The notes under the pieces: generated by a model | Databases searched by the model: none | Told to the model about the DNA's origin: nothing | What the model saw: the letters and a program-made list of their open reading frames with translations, nothing else | Assembly: GCA_010093485.1 (NCBI GenBank) | Contig: MU001492.1 | Coordinates: forward strand, 1,163,122-1,227,121 | Length of the DNA stretch: 64,000 nucleotides | Origin: Karstenula rhodostoma CBS 690.94 | Lineage: Eukaryota > Ascomycota > Dothideomycetes > Pleosporales > Didymosphaeriaceae | Direction of reading: 5' to 3' | Position numbers and translations under genes: made by a program | Part shown: positions 35,621 to 46,833 of the stretch, in pieces | Layout of the letters: every line of letters begins with the position of its first letter | Numbering within the stretch: the stretch's first letter is position 1

Positions 35621-37443
35621 CAGCGGTACCAGAAAACGTTCAGTAGGGTAGGACAAGCGCGTCGAGGCGGATAGTGCAGTATACTAGCCTTTCAGATAGT
35701 GTCCACATATGGTCAGGACGTGCTCTTCTGTCCCTTCCGTTGTCAAGTATGTGAACCCACTTATTGGATACAATCTTTGCGAAAGTCTGGCAGCTCGATA
35801 GTGTCTGTGAAAGATGGTTGAAGCCGCAATCTCCCAGCCCGACACTACCTTTACCTAGACGATTGTCTAGTCACGAAGAGATGATGGGAGATGTAGTGGC
35901 GAGAGCACTAATAGTTTAGGGTGGTTGTCTAGAGCCGATAATTGGGCCACGAATAAACAGTTGACGACGAAACTGTGGAGCGATAAATGTATTGATATTG
36001 GTGTTGTTCGTTGCGAAGTTGCTAATGCATGGTTTTCGCAGCAACGCGTTGGACCGATCCAGATGCAGGCTCGCGCAATGGGACTCGGCATCGGGGATGA
36101 CGGAAGTTCTCCTGACGTGATCGCCTTGGAGCGTACGGTAAGGCGTTGTTGCATGTGGTACGAACTGCAAGTAAGATGCACCAAATCAATATTTACGCGT
36201 GAGCGCAGCATGAGAAAACGACACACGAATGCAAGGAAAAGTTGTCTCCCATTTGTACTGTTCGGACGCTGACATGCGAAGGCATGTCGTGAGCATCTGC
36301 AACACTGTTCCCCCACGCACAACATGTGTCCAGACGCCCGTCTCGTGGCTGCAGCGCGCGTTTACTGCACCGTTTGGGAGACGAGCAGCTGTTGTACGAG
36401 TGCGACCGAACCATTGCTATGTCGTTCGACGTCTCCGCATCGTGCTAGTGTGGAGATGGGCGCATTGGTTTTGTTGTGGTCCGTATGCAATCTGGGACTC
36501 TAGAAAATAGCCGAAGCTGGCGTGGGTACGATTCAGTACGATTCAGTAGGTATGATCTGCACGCAGACTTGCCGGTCGTTGCTTTTCCGAAACAAAAACA
36601 AAGTTGAGGGCTTGCGCCAAAAGCTGCCGCAAGCTGAGTCTGTCGCAAGAGGACCGTGGGAAGGTTCACGCTAGCATCGCCAATCTGCGAATGTCGTACA
36701 TACAGTGACTGAGTGTGAAGGATGTATGGTCGGCAAGTCGCAAGCCAGCAATTAGCGACGCTTGGCCCACTGGACTGTACTCAGCTCCAAACACGCAAGA
36801 ATGCAAAAGTTTTGCAATTGGACGGTGGGAGATTCGAGGTCTCGAGTGTTCGCTAAATTGGCGGCCAAAGCCGTGCGGATAGTGTCCGAGAACGGGAGCC
36901 GTTGCTAATCACACAAGACAGGTCTAGCGAGGGAGGGAAGCGAGACTATTGTCCAGGACGATCTGTTCTGGACTCGTCATGGTCAGCATTCGCAACGAGA
37001 AACATGACGATGAAGAAGCAAAATTCTTTGAGAACAGCGGGTCGTGCAGTACCGGGGCCAGCTTGGCTGACGGACGACTTCAGACCAGGAAGCGAAGCAC
37101 TGCAGCATGGCATGGTTCTTCTGAAACGTCGCCCTCGACGCCTGGTTGTGATACAAGGGACGCGGAGATTGGTACAAGGCCGTATCCTCGTCTGTGTCTA
37201 TAGGGGCTGGAGCCTGGAGGAGAGATTCGCACAGCATGCATATGGTCGGGTACCTGAGCGGAGGGCGGATCCTCGCCCGCAATTCGACGACGTTGGGTGG
37301 GCAGAGCAGGCATGTCGCATTCCGTGCGATGGGGAGTGGGGACCGTGGCGTGCGGCAGCTTAGCATGCTGACGTCCCGCGACAGGGCCTCAGCATCAGTG
37401 CTGCTCCTGCGGATGGCTGCAGTGCATCGTGTTGGCAGCGTTG

Positions 37444-37520
37444 CGTTGTCGTTGTCGTGGTCGTGGCCGTGGTCGTGGTCTTGGTCGTGGTCTTGGTCTT
37501 GGTCGTTGTCGTTGTTGCTG
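37444..37520. repeat. GGTCGT/GGTCTT hexamer-like repeat
   Basis: About 77 bases made of variants of GGTCGT, GGTCTT, GGCCGT and TGTCGT in tandem. All six reading frames are open, giving Arg-Pro, Thr-Lys or Val/Leu-rich nonsense proteins, which explains several long artificial ORFs here. Confidence 0.85.
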
Positions 37521-37918
37521 GTGCAGGCCGACACCGCAGCAACAACAACGGGACCGGTCCGCCACCGAGTCGCCAGAACTGCAGGTCCAGCCGATCTTTC
37601 CTAGGCGCCCGGCTGAGATGCCCAGCAGAACGAGATGGGCGCTGAGCTCGTGGTCGACGTTGGTGCTGGAGGGGTTGGGGCAATGATTGGCACAGCCATT
37701 GATGAACCACGAGAGACCAGAGGCCAGGGGACGCCGGCCACGCACCTGGGAGGCCAGTCATGGAGAGGCTCGCCACCAGCGGGCGTCACTGGTCACGATG
37801 GTCGAGAAAGCAAGCAGGCTGGTGTGCGCCGCCCGCTGCCGCGTGACGCCGGAGCCATGTATGAGAGCATCTGGTTTCTGGCTTCTGGCGCGATGGAGTG
37901 GCGAAGGAGCGCCGCGCC

Positions 37919-37959
37919 CACAATCCACAATACAATCCACAATCCACAATCCACAATAC
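37919..37959. repeat. CAATCCACAAT tandem-like repeat
   Basis: Four imperfect copies of a CAATCCACAAT/CAATAC unit. Each contains CAAT; a regulatory role is not shown. Confidence 0.8.
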
Positions 37960-38566
37960 ATACTGTACACGGTGCAAACCAGCGGCTGCATGCCCTGCAC
38001 GCTGCGCTGGCTCTGATCGCGGCGTGCCAACGCCCCACGTCGAAACCGCGCACCTTCGCCCGCTTCGCACAGCTGTCGCCGCATCGCACCGCACCGCAAC
38101 CCAACGGCTCTACATACCCCCATTGTTTCTCGAAGCATTCTAGGCCTGCGGACGCTCAACCGGTGCCGCTAGCCGCTGTCTAGGCCTGCAGTGGGTGGGC
38201 CAGAGCCAGAGCCAGAGCCGACGCCCCCAGTGCTCCAGTTGGCGTCCAACCAAGCTTCGGTCGGTCCTTGCGTCACAGCAGTGAATGCCTCCCTTCTTCG
38301 CCTCCCTCCCTCCCCACAACACGCCGTCCGCACCGCCATTCACCTCGTCTTTGATTGCCTGCCGTCGCTCGCCCTCTCCCCGTCAAAGAACACCAAAAAA
38401 ACAACCCCCCGCCGCCTCGCGCACCATGCAGCCCGCCGACACATCACCTCGCAGCGCCAGCAGATAGCCCGCAGCACCATCCGACCCGACACGCTTCGCG
38501 TTCGCGCCGTCACGTTTTGGCCTCGCACCCTCCCTGCCCAGCGCTCGACGGCCATCGTCGTCCGCC

Positions 38567-41236
38567 ATGCCCATGTGGCCGTTTGGGCGCAAGGCCACTA
38601 GATTAAAAGAGGGTGGGCCCGCCGCTGTCGCAGAACGGAAGCGGCCTGTTGCAGGCTCCATGCCAGCCGCCAGGGCTCACGAATTTGCCAGCAGGGACGT
38701 CCTGCGCAGCTCGCCCGCCCGCCGCCAGAGCACGCGCAGTAACCGTCGCCGCCGGAGGAGTTCGCGCTCTAGTGCGTCCCTGCGCGACCTCGAAAAAGAC
38801 TCGCCCACCCTCAAGTCTCTGGAAGCCCAAAGCGCCGCCCTAGCTAAAGAGCAGGGTCTCCCACGCCACAGCCTCGACGACCACATCACCGCCCTGCCCT
38901 ACCAGCGCCGCCTCGAGCACAGTCCGCACCTGCGCCCCATATCACAGCAGCACGGCACCATCCCCTACAACTTTTCCTCACAAGACGCCCACAACAATTC
39001 GCAGTCGAGCCTCCCCACCGCACGCGAGCGGGGCAAGCTGCAACGACCCCAGTCCCTGCGCAGGTCAGTCTACGAGTCGGGCCTCGTTCGGCGCATCTCG
39101 AGCAAGAAACAGAAGCGGGAACACGACCATCTGCGAGAGGAGGAAATACGGGCCATGACCATGCCCCTCCCGCAGAAGAGACCAGCAGGCAAGTCGGGAG
39201 ACATGCTGCGACGAGACAGCAAGAAGGTCAAGGGCAGCCTCAACCGCCGCTTGGAACGACCCGAGTCCAACATCTCGCTCCCGCTTGAAGACTCCATACA
39301 CTCCTCCATGTCCAGCAACTCAGACCACCGCGCCTTCCGGGTGAGCGCCTTGGACATGTTCTCGCCACGGCCCACAGTACGGTGTTCCGTGGGCTCGCAA
39401 TACTATACTAGTGGCAACGACACGTCGCCACTCTCCAACAAGACCCGGTCCAATCCACAGCGCGGCCGTCAGCCCGGCAACAGAGACGCCCCGCAAGACT
39501 GGAAAGAGATACGAGATAAGAGGAGTAGCAGGATAGATGATCTGGCAGATGAGCTCGATACTGGTGCGCTGCGAGAGATCCTGGACCGGGACCAGCGACG
39601 AAGGGAGAAGAAGAGAAAAGCTGAAGATGAACGTCTGCGCCGAAGACTGGAGCGTCGCGCAGAAAAGCAACAAGCAGCAGAGGCCGCTCCGCCGACGCCA
39701 GGCACGCCTACTGTTCCCCGGAAAGACGCACAAGGTACCATCGGTCTGGGTATTGAGCGAGATGCGAGTGTGCCCACGCACATGTTAATGGAAGACGTCC
39801 AACCTTCCACCCCTCAACGTCGCCCGCCTCCTCTCACGCCCCAGGTCGAGGACATCGGCCAACTTCCCACCCCTCTGGAAAGCCCCATGGAGGAACCGGT
39901 CATTTCCAATGCCCAGGCTGTTCGCTACTCCCGAGGAAGCGTCTCAGCCACCCATACACGCGGACCTTCCAATGTTTCCCAAATGCCTGAACTCCTCTCG
40001 GAGCGTCTTGCCCAGGAAATGCCGATTGACTCGATCGAATCCGTACACGATCCGACTACGAGCGGCTCTCTGCACGTGGTCGACACCCTCGACACTGTTG
40101 CAACTTCAAAGAAGAGTGCCGACCGCCGTCGCCGCAGCTCTGAAGGGAGACGCATGGCTGTCTTTGCTTCGCTCTTTAGACGCGGCAAACGTCGGTCTCA
40201 AGACCCAGGTCGTACTACACCATCCGAGGTGTCGTTTTCAAATACCTCGCGAGAGTCAATGTCTCGCCAGCCACTTCCCGCTCATCTTGTCGCACCACCA
40301 CCGCCACCGCCGCCACCCACCGCCCCCATCGCCATCAAACGCCCCTCTAGCGTTCCCCGCCGTACTAGGTCTAAGTTCAGAGAGGATCTACCCGAGTTCA
40401 CTCCCCCGGATTCGAGAGTGCAATCGCCCGAGATCATCCACAACAGCGCCATCGCTGCTCGGCGGAGGAGCCAGCCACCGGCTGGTCTTCGGATTGAATC
40501 CGACCGCTCCGGTGCAGCCCAAACCGATTCTCCGGTCAGCCCAGGAGTTCCCAATGCGGGAGTGATGTCCCAGTCTCTAGCTTCGGTCGACTCGGAAGGG
40601 TCCTGGCTGTCAGGAAAGCCCATCAAGCGCAGCTCCAACAAGTCTCACTTGCGATCTAGCGTCGGGTCGACCACTGCCCTCAAAACACAAGAGCCATTCA
40701 GTGCATCATATGAAGAGCTTGGCCTCCCCGACGACGAATATTTCCGGCGAATGACACCTCAGCCTGATGAGCACCGCCCATCGTTGCTTTCGCGGGAATT
40801 GTCACGCAAGCCCAGCAGCATGGCCATGTCCCCGCTGGAGGATCCCGTCAATGCTGCAGACTCTGACAATGAAGAGGCAGCGCCCACAAGATCGAGGACG
40901 TCCCAAGAAGAAGACGAACTCGTGCACAGCAGCATTGGTCGACACCCTACCGTTATCCACCACCAAGCGCGGGTGAAGTCTAGAGAAGGGTTGTTGAGCT
41001 TCTACCATGACGAGAAGCCTTCGCCCGAAGACCTCGCCGGCGAACGCGCCGAGATGGTGGAGGGAGACTCGCCCACGTCGGACAGTGAGCCCATTCCTGT
41101 TGTCCAACGCGCCAGAAGCGTTGACCTGGGCAAGCATCATTTCCGACATCTTAGTGCTGGGTCAGCCAAGCTTTTGGATATTCAAAAGCGAGGAAGCACA
41201 TCGTCGCAAAGCAAGCTAACGCAACAGGGGCAATGA
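38567..41236 (+). CDS. Large disordered basic, Ser/Arg-rich fungal protein
   Basis: A single-exon 889-residue protein of unknown function that looks like a conserved Pezizomycotina family. The start MPMWPFGRK is the first ATG of the frame. Residues 35-75 are strongly basic (RSNRRRRRSSRSS). A predicted coiled coil of Arg/Glu/Lys lies around residues 340-375 (RDQRRREKKRKAEDERLRR). A poly-Pro run (eight Pro) is near residue 575. Towards the C-terminus are short ordered-looking motifs: SLASVDSEGSWLSG, SYEELGLPDDEYFRR and REGLLSFYHDEKPSPEDL, which are the best candidates for binding sites. Many Ser-Pro and Arg-x-x-Ser sites suggest heavy phosphorylation. No membrane segment. A cortical or septal scaffold would fit, but that is a guess. 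Confidence 0.85.
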   Translation: MPMWPFGRKATRLKEGGPAAVAERKRPVAGSMPAARAHEFASRDVLRSSPARRQSTRSNRRRRRSSRSSASLRDLEKDSPTLKSLEAQSAALAKEQGLPRHSLDDHITALPYQRRLEHSPHLRPISQQHGTIPYNFSSQDAHNNSQSSLPTARERGKLQRPQSLRRSVYESGLVRRISSKKQKREHDHLREEEIRAMTMPLPQKRPAGKSGDMLRRDSKKVKGSLNRRLERPESNISLPLEDSIHSSMSSNSDHRAFRVSALDMFSPRPTVRCSVGSQYYTSGNDTSPLSNKTRSNPQRGRQPGNRDAPQDWKEIRDKRSSRIDDLADELDTGALREILDRDQRRREKKRKAEDERLRRRLERRAEKQQAAEAAPPTPGTPTVPRKDAQGTIGLGIERDASVPTHMLMEDVQPSTPQRRPPPLTPQVEDIGQLPTPLESPMEEPVISNAQAVRYSRGSVSATHTRGPSNVSQMPELLSERLAQEMPIDSIESVHDPTTSGSLHVVDTLDTVATSKKSADRRRRSSEGRRMAVFASLFRRGKRRSQDPGRTTPSEVSFSNTSRESMSRQPLPAHLVAPPPPPPPPTAPIAIKRPSSVPRRTRSKFREDLPEFTPPDSRVQSPEIIHNSAIAARRRSQPPAGLRIESDRSGAAQTDSPVSPGVPNAGVMSQSLASVDSEGSWLSGKPIKRSSNKSHLRSSVGSTTALKTQEPFSASYEELGLPDDEYFRRMTPQPDEHRPSLLSRELSRKPSSMAMSPLEDPVNAADSDNEEAAPTRSRTSQEEDELVHSSIGRHPTVIHHQARVKSREGLLSFYHDEKPSPEDLAGERAEMVEGDSPTSDSEPIPVVQRARSVDLGKHHFRHLSAGSAKLLDIQKRGSTSSQSKLTQQGQ

Positions 41237-42612
41237 TCGAACCACGGACATGGGAGAAATATCGAGACCGCAAGCGTTTGCCAGACCGCGCCCCTCGTTT
41301 GAATTTCCTTTGTAACAGTCAGTCCTTATGAAACCACCACCCTACCCTAGTCACTCATTCACATTTCTTTTACCGTTGCATACCAGAAAAAAAAAAAAAG
41401 AAAAAAAATTGGAATGGCAAACACTCCGGTCTCGAGTCTCCCCCGCGAGCCAAGGTTGATGGCGCTTCCTTTGCGTAGTTTGTTTTGCGGCACTGATACT
41501 TCTTCCTCGAAGACTTTAGGCTCAGAAATTGGGCCAATACGTAGCATGGTGTTTGGTGGATGGCGGTATCTAGCGTTGTTTTACTTCGGCTTTGTGGCTC
41601 TATACCAATTTGTACTGTACATTAGCTGGGCACGTTCCCGCCTCAGCCTCTTTTTCCTCACTTCTTATACCTACGCATCACGGCTCTTGGGATCTGGCCA
41701 TAGACGGATATGATACCAGGCCGAAAACGCGGATCCCATATGGCGCGCGGTGCTCAATCATCCACTTTTTCATGGCAGACACAGCGACATGGGCTTTTAG
41801 TTTTTTGGGATACTTGGCTTGCGTTTCCGACAGGGAGCGGCAGGACGGCGTTGCCCCTCTGCGGCTTTTCAGCTTGGACAAGCAAATGTATTGATGAACC
41901 TGCTTGCAATGCTCGCACCACTGCAAATGTGACTCGTCGCCTGTGACTATGGGCTGATGAGGGCATCCCCTGGTCTCGTCGAGGGCACCAGGAACAGAGT
42001 CAATGGTGGGGCAACACGAGCGCCGGACGTGTTGAAGTGAAATGGAGCGCGCACGACGTGCCCACAGTCCGAGACCGTCGCCATAGCGCTCTGAACCGGG
42101 GCTGCCTATTTGTCGATATGTCGATATTGCCGCCTGCAGCGCGCAGAGGTGGGTATTACTTATTACTTATTACTTATTCCTGTCCGCATGGCAGCTGCCG
42201 CGTATCTGCGATGGCGGGGTACTGACTGCCTTTGTCGGGCAAGCCTCGGGCGGCAAGCGCACGTCATCGAGGCCACTCCTCTCTGTAAGCAACCAGCCCA
42301 CCCTCGGATTTATCATCAGCAAAACTCCACCAGCACCCCTCTTAGCACCTGGATACGCCTTCGCACACCTGAAGAACCCCAAAGTCAGTTTCGTAAGTCA
42401 GATCAAGCCTCCCCATCTGTTGTGTGGCATCGCCCTGCCCGCACTGTCCAAATCGGCCGCAGGGACTCGCGCGCCTTTGCCGAGTTTGCAGCCTCTTCTT
42501 CCCCATCAATCGCCGAATTGTAATCGCACGCGCCATCCAGTAGCCCAGTGCATTCCATCTTTGAAATCACTTTCACTCGACACTTTGTCTCACTCCCTGT
42601 TCTTTATATATC
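41237..42612. other. Intergenic, no gene seen
   Basis: About 1.4 kb between two plus-strand genes: 3' UTR of the disordered protein (with an A13-G-A8 run at 41387-41408) and promoter of the thioredoxin gene. A heptamer repeat (TTATTAC, three copies, about 42154-42178) and a CT-rich stretch before 42613 are the only structures seen. Confidence 0.5.
42154..42178. repeat. Tandem heptamer, about 3.5 x 7 bp (TATTACT)
   Basis: Perfect short tandem repeat about 440 bases upstream of the thioredoxin start. Seen directly. Confidence 0.85.
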
Positions 42613-43264
42613 ATGTTCGCCCCGTCGACGTCGGTCTTCACAAGAACCTTGCTTACCACTGCGCGCGCGCGAACAGCTACCAACATCGTCCCTGTCACCG
42701 CTGCCACCCTTTACCGACCGCTTTTCACACCCAAGTTCTTCTCGAATACCGCCACAATGAGCAAGGAAGGCGTACACAACCTCACCTCGTGAGTGCAGAT
42801 CCTAGGTCGCCGAGCCGCGTGGCGCCGTCGTGTCTCGCAGGAGAAACGCGACGTCATGCCCAACGCGAACCGACATGGACGATGCTAACTGTCTGTGCAG
42901 CAAGCCCGACTGGGAGCAGGCGCTTGAGACCCAGGACACACTGCTTGTACTCGACTGCTTCGCCACGTGGTGCGGTCCCTGCAAGGTCATCGCGCCGCAG
43001 GTCGTCAAGTACGCATTGGCATCGCCCGTTCCGCCATAACGCCCACTGACACGCCCGAACAGGTTCTCCAACACCTACCCCGAAGCGCGCTTCTACAAGA
43101 TCGACGTCGACGAAGTCCCCGACGTCGCCCAGGAGCTCGGCATCCGCGCCATGCCCACCTTCCTGCTCTTCAAGAACAAGAAGCAGGTCGGCGAGGTCGT
43201 CGGCGCGAACCCCAAGGCCCTCGAGGCCGCTATCAAGGCTGCCCTTGAGACCACCGAAGCATAG
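42613..43264 (+). CDS. trx: Thioredoxin with probable mitochondrial presequence
   Basis: Disulfide-reducing redox protein. Exons 42613-42788, 42901-43008 and 43063-43264 (introns 42789-42900 and 43009-43062, with GCTAAC and CACTGAC branch-like sites) give 161 residues. The active site WCGPC is at residues 82-86 in [10 protein letters not shown], and the cis-Pro loop AMPTFLLF follows in exon 3. The first 48 residues are Arg/Thr/Ala-rich with no acidic residues, as in mitochondrial targeting sequences. An in-frame second ATG at residue 49 (MSKEGVHNL) would give a normal 113-residue cytosolic thioredoxin, so both forms could arise from alternative transcription or translation starts. All splice phases agree. 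Confidence 0.93.
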
Positions 43265-43894
43265 AAGCGAGGCCGGTCGAACAGAAGGGGATGAGATATC
43301 AAAGAGCATAGCGGGTCGTGGGTGATAGGTGATGCAAATGACACCACCTTGAATGACAGATGTTTTGAGACTCCATTTCTTTTCTTTATTTTGTGATCTC
43401 TTCGTCCTTTTTCAGAGTCCAGCTTCACATCAGCCTGATAAAGATGCTGCCACGTCACCATTCCTCATACCTACCATACGTACTGAGACCTTCGGCAGCA
43501 ACGCACTACGGCTCGTCGTACTGGAGAGAAAGTGCGTCTCTCAGGTATTTGGGGCAAGCATTTCGCCATTTGTCTGTCATGGAAACGAAGGATATCGGGC
43601 CCTTTAACAACACCCCGAGAATAACCGAAGCAAATGCAGTCTGTCAGGGTTCACTCTTTGCTAACATCATCAATCATGTTTATCACAACCAATGAACATG
43701 AGCGTGGCTGCACTACGCCCTCGCGAGACCACAGACCTCTCGGCGTATGGTGAGACCACATGGAGTTCCATACATCGCCAAATCGCACACGTGCACCATT
43801 CCCGGTAGGACTCGGCGAAGAAACCGTCTTTTCAATGTCGTAAGCTGCACAATGCACGTGTCGAATGCAACCGACGAATATGGACGCATATGTT
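43265..43894. other. Intergenic, no gene seen
   Basis: About 630 bases; thioredoxin 3' UTR and 3' side of the orphan minus-strand ORF. Nothing recognisable. Confidence 0.45.
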
Positions 43895-44626
43895 TTAATG
43901 CTTCATGTATATTTGAAGCATCTCAACTCGGTCGCCGAAGGTCTGTACAGATGCGAAATGATGCTGTTGCAAACGCAAAATACACATCCAAAAAGGGGCG
44001 TATGCTTGTATCAAGATGCAACCTTGATACACGCAAATTGCAATTGACAGGTCGTCAGCTGCTCTGGTTCGATAGAGACGACAAGGCAATGATAAAACCG
44101 TCTTGCCATCCGTAATAGCAAAGCTTTGAGTAGACTCTCCATTGTGCAACACGAGACCGGGAAAGCCGACGAGGCCCGTACCTCTGAGACCACTGGGATA
44201 TACACGCGAGACCACTTCGAACAACCATATTGACGAGACCGTATGCAAGAGAACAGGATCATGAGACCGCATCGAAATGTTTTTAAGGGCTTCCCTCAGT
44301 CCCAAAAGCATAGGAGCCTCAAATTCCTTGTCCACTAGCTTCCACGATATTACGTACGCTTCATCGGTACGATCATCTCTTCTACGATTTCTTCTTGTAA
44401 TTAATGAATCAATAAGCCCCAAGTATGTGCCACTCCGAAACCAGACTAAATCATGTCGAACCTCTGAAATAACCTCGTCTGAACAGCAACAGGTCCTCTC
44501 AAGCGACTTGCGGTATTCTTCTGTACTCATACGAGGTCGAACATAGGCAGAAGGATGCATTGCCCTACCACGAAGCCAAATCACAACGAGGGCGATACAC
44601 AACCAAGGGACGGGGGCAGGAAACAT
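43895..44626 (-). CDS. Orphan ORF with N-terminal hydrophobic segment
   Basis: A single-exon 243-residue frame that I do not recognise. It begins MFPAPVPWLCIALVVIWLRG, a signal peptide or membrane anchor, followed by a basic/charged region (ITRRNRRRDDRTDEAY near residue 80) and a mixed hydrophobic C-terminal half. Codon usage and composition are less clearly coding than the neighbours, and shorter ORFs overlap it on the other strand. It may be a lineage-specific secreted or membrane protein, or a chance ORF. Neighbours: thioredoxin on one side and the three-paralogue array on the other. Confidence 0.35.
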   Translation of the reverse strand: MFPAPVPWLCIALVVIWLRGRAMHPSAYVRPRMSTEEYRKSLERTCCCSDEVISEVRHDLVWFRSGTYLGLIDSLITRRNRRRDDRTDEAYVISWKLVDKEFEAPMLLGLREALKNISMRSHDPVLLHTVSSIWLFEVVSRVYPSGLRGTGLVGFPGLVLHNGESTQSFAITDGKTVLSLPCRLYRTRAADDLSIAICVYQGCILIQAYAPFWMCILRLQQHHFASVQTFGDRVEMLQIYMKH

Positions 44627-45517
44627 ACGCGAAAATTGAACATATGGATTATGGGCAACCTTCAGAAGGCCCTAGGGGTAGACTACAGGTTGAAGATCCA
44701 TAAGTAAAGGCTGTAATGATTGGAAAGGCAGGATTATGTTCTTGAGTCGAAATGCTTTACTACTAGGAGCTGTGAAGATAATGTGCTGGACTTGCGGATA
44801 GAATGTCATCTAGAATCAATGCTTTGCTGCGACGTAACTTTTTACAAGACCCACAACACTCCTAAGCTTCTCGGTGGCAGAGTTTAGGGTCAATTTAACG
44901 GATAAGGCGTCTACCGCTTTAAGTGATTTGACTCTTCATAGGTAGCTTGAAAATACTACCACCTGCAGTCCTATCACGTGACAGATATTGAAGAAGAGGA
45001 CACTCCACGTAGGAGAGCGTTCGGAACTTTCCCAGACGCCGGAATAGTTCTCTTGAGTGTAGTTACCATTCAAATTTTAGAGAAACCAGCGTTTAGCTGT
45101 AAAACTTCACCCTTTCTTGCTTTGTTACTAAAGGTCCTGATTCAATACATCATTGACAGTTGTCGATAAAGAACAAGAAGGTAAAGAAGGCGCTGGACAG
45201 AAATGTAACTATGGTACCAAGTTTAGGCATCCAAAACAAAACCACGTGGACTATAAAGAGTGACAAAATTCTCGCAAACCGTTCAGTACGTAGCTGCATC
45301 TTGATATGCTACATCGAATCCCAACCCCAAGTAAGGACCTGGTTCCACGCAAAGATTGGTTGATCTCCGACCATTTCCGGTACTTTGTCTTAAACATGGG
45401 GGTTCCTCTTCTTGATTATTTTCGCACTTGCTTCATTCGATGAATGGTCCGCCTCGCCTCGGGTGACACGGTATATCTTGAGCTGCCGGACTTGGCGAGA
45501 TATCCGTTTGAGAGAAC
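44627..45517. other. Intergenic, no gene seen
   Basis: About 890 bases, moderately AT-rich relative to flanks, with only short ORFs. Holds the promoter of the orphan ORF and the 3' UTR of paralogue A. Confidence 0.45.
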
Positions 45518-46486
45518 TTAGGTCTCGGCTGGCAACGCCTCCACTTTCTTCTTATTACACTTGGCTTGCATTTTTGCTTTCTTGGCCTTCTTGGTCTTTG
45601 TTCTCTTGCCACGCCTTGCGGAAACTACCTCACTCTTATGGGTGGCGTCGGCCCCATCAGCGATATCAGTTTCCGCAAAGCTTGGTGACGTCGTGTCCTC
45701 TTCTCCTTCATCGTCTGCATCGTTCGGAGAAACAATTCCTTCCAAGATCTCCAGTTCCTCAAAATACTCGGAGCCCTCGTCGTCGTCGTCGTCATCACCA
45801 TAGTCCTTCGCGCTTGTCTTGGTGTGATCGCGAGATTCCTCGTCTTTTTGTTCAGTGGTCTTCTTAGCGTTAGGCTCGTTCTGTAGCTTGCCTTCGGTGG
45901 TAGACTCTTTTTCAGAATGCTCATCTTCTTCCTGACTCTCGGAATCGTCGGCCATTCTCATCGCGTTGAGTTCCATGAAGGCGTTTTCGACTCTCACCGC
46001 TTCCGCTACGCCAGGACCTAGCTCTGCCATTGCCACAAAATGTCCATGAGTATATGACTCCAGCGCGTCAATAACTTCTTTCAAGTCTTCCTTGTTGACG
46101 TCGCCTGGGACCTCTGCGTTCCTCAGGTGGTTCATGGCGAAAAATACGCCAGACCGGAAGCTTGACAGAAGATCACGATCCTCTTCTATCTGCTCCAACG
46201 CCCGTTCTTCGCCGATTATGAATCCGGTGAAACCCCACCGACCTAGATGGTTCAGGGTTGCTTTATCGACGAGCTCGGGCAGCTTTTTCGGACGCTGTAC
46301 GCTGACGGCGCGGCGGACGTAAGTGGTGCCGGCGATGAAGGCTAGCTCATGGCCTTTCTTAAGTGCTTGCACATTGCGATCGAAGACGGCGCTATCCCAT
46401 ACAGGCCAATCGAGATTGGCAAAACGAGGTTTGTCTGTCGGTCGGAAGAGGCTTGCAAGCGGGTCGGTATAGGTGTCGCTATCCAT
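45518..46486 (-). CDS. Tandem-array paralogue A, acidic and Lys-rich tail
   Basis: A single-exon 322-residue protein of an unrecognised family, first of three related minus-strand genes. The N-terminal ~185 residues share with B and C a W-x-x-W element (LDWPVW), an F-x4-A-x2-G-x3-A element (FDRNVQALKKGHELAF) and SFRSGVFFAMNHL. A long acidic, low-complexity part follows (Asp run at about residue 228-235) and the last ~40 residues are Lys/Arg-rich (RRGKRTKTKKAKKAKMQAK), which could be a nuclear localisation or nucleic-acid-binding tail; B and C lack these extensions. No membrane segment. The start is the first ATG. Confidence 0.7.
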   Translation of the reverse strand: MDSDTYTDPLASLFRPTDKPRFANLDWPVWDSAVFDRNVQALKKGHELAFIAGTTYVRRAVSVQRPKKLPELVDKATLNHLGRWGFTGFIIGEERALEQIEEDRDLLSSFRSGVFFAMNHLRNAEVPGDVNKEDLKEVIDALESYTHGHFVAMAELGPGVAEAVRVENAFMELNAMRMADDSESQEEDEHSEKESTTEGKLQNEPNAKKTTEQKDEESRDHTKTSAKDYGDDDDDDEGSEYFEELEILEGIVSPNDADDEGEEDTTSPSFAETDIADGADATHKSEVVSARRGKRTKTKKAKKAKMQAKCNKKKVEALPAET

Positions 46487-46833
46487 TGCGTTAGTTCGAT
46501 GGTCCAGGCAAGCTTTTCCAATCCGAAAACCGAAGAATAGGATGAGTGATCGTCAATTGTATGTCGGCGGTATTGGAGGGGCTAGCAAGCTTTATATTTG
46601 ACAGGTTTGCGCGGCGGAAAGCAAACGCGGAGGTGTTTTTGACAAACGAAATGAGAAATAATCGGGCTTCACTCATATAAAATTGTTACCAAAGTGAGAG
46701 TGAGGTGACGTAGCTGACTTCTACCTCGAATCTCCATGGTCATCATGCCACTTTATCAGAATGCGCCCTATCTCGGGCACTCGCTAGGTACCATATGTAT
46801 ACACATATCGTTTAAGCAAGCCCTCGACCATAA

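Larger units (their letters stand above)
35193..38566. other. 3.4-kb gap with repeats, no supportable gene
   Basis: Lies between two genes that point away from each other, so both promoters and leaders are here. Many overlapping short ORFs occur on all frames but none has a domain or coherent splice structure. It contains a 23-base poly(A) run, a GT/C-rich hexamer-like repeat and a CAATCCACAAT repeat, listed separately. The last ~300 bases before 38567 are C/CT-rich, like a leader. Confidence 0.5.

Noticed and set aside
37360..37776. Thr/Lys or Arg/Pro repeat ORFs
   Set aside because: Produced by the hexamer-like simple repeat being open in all frames.
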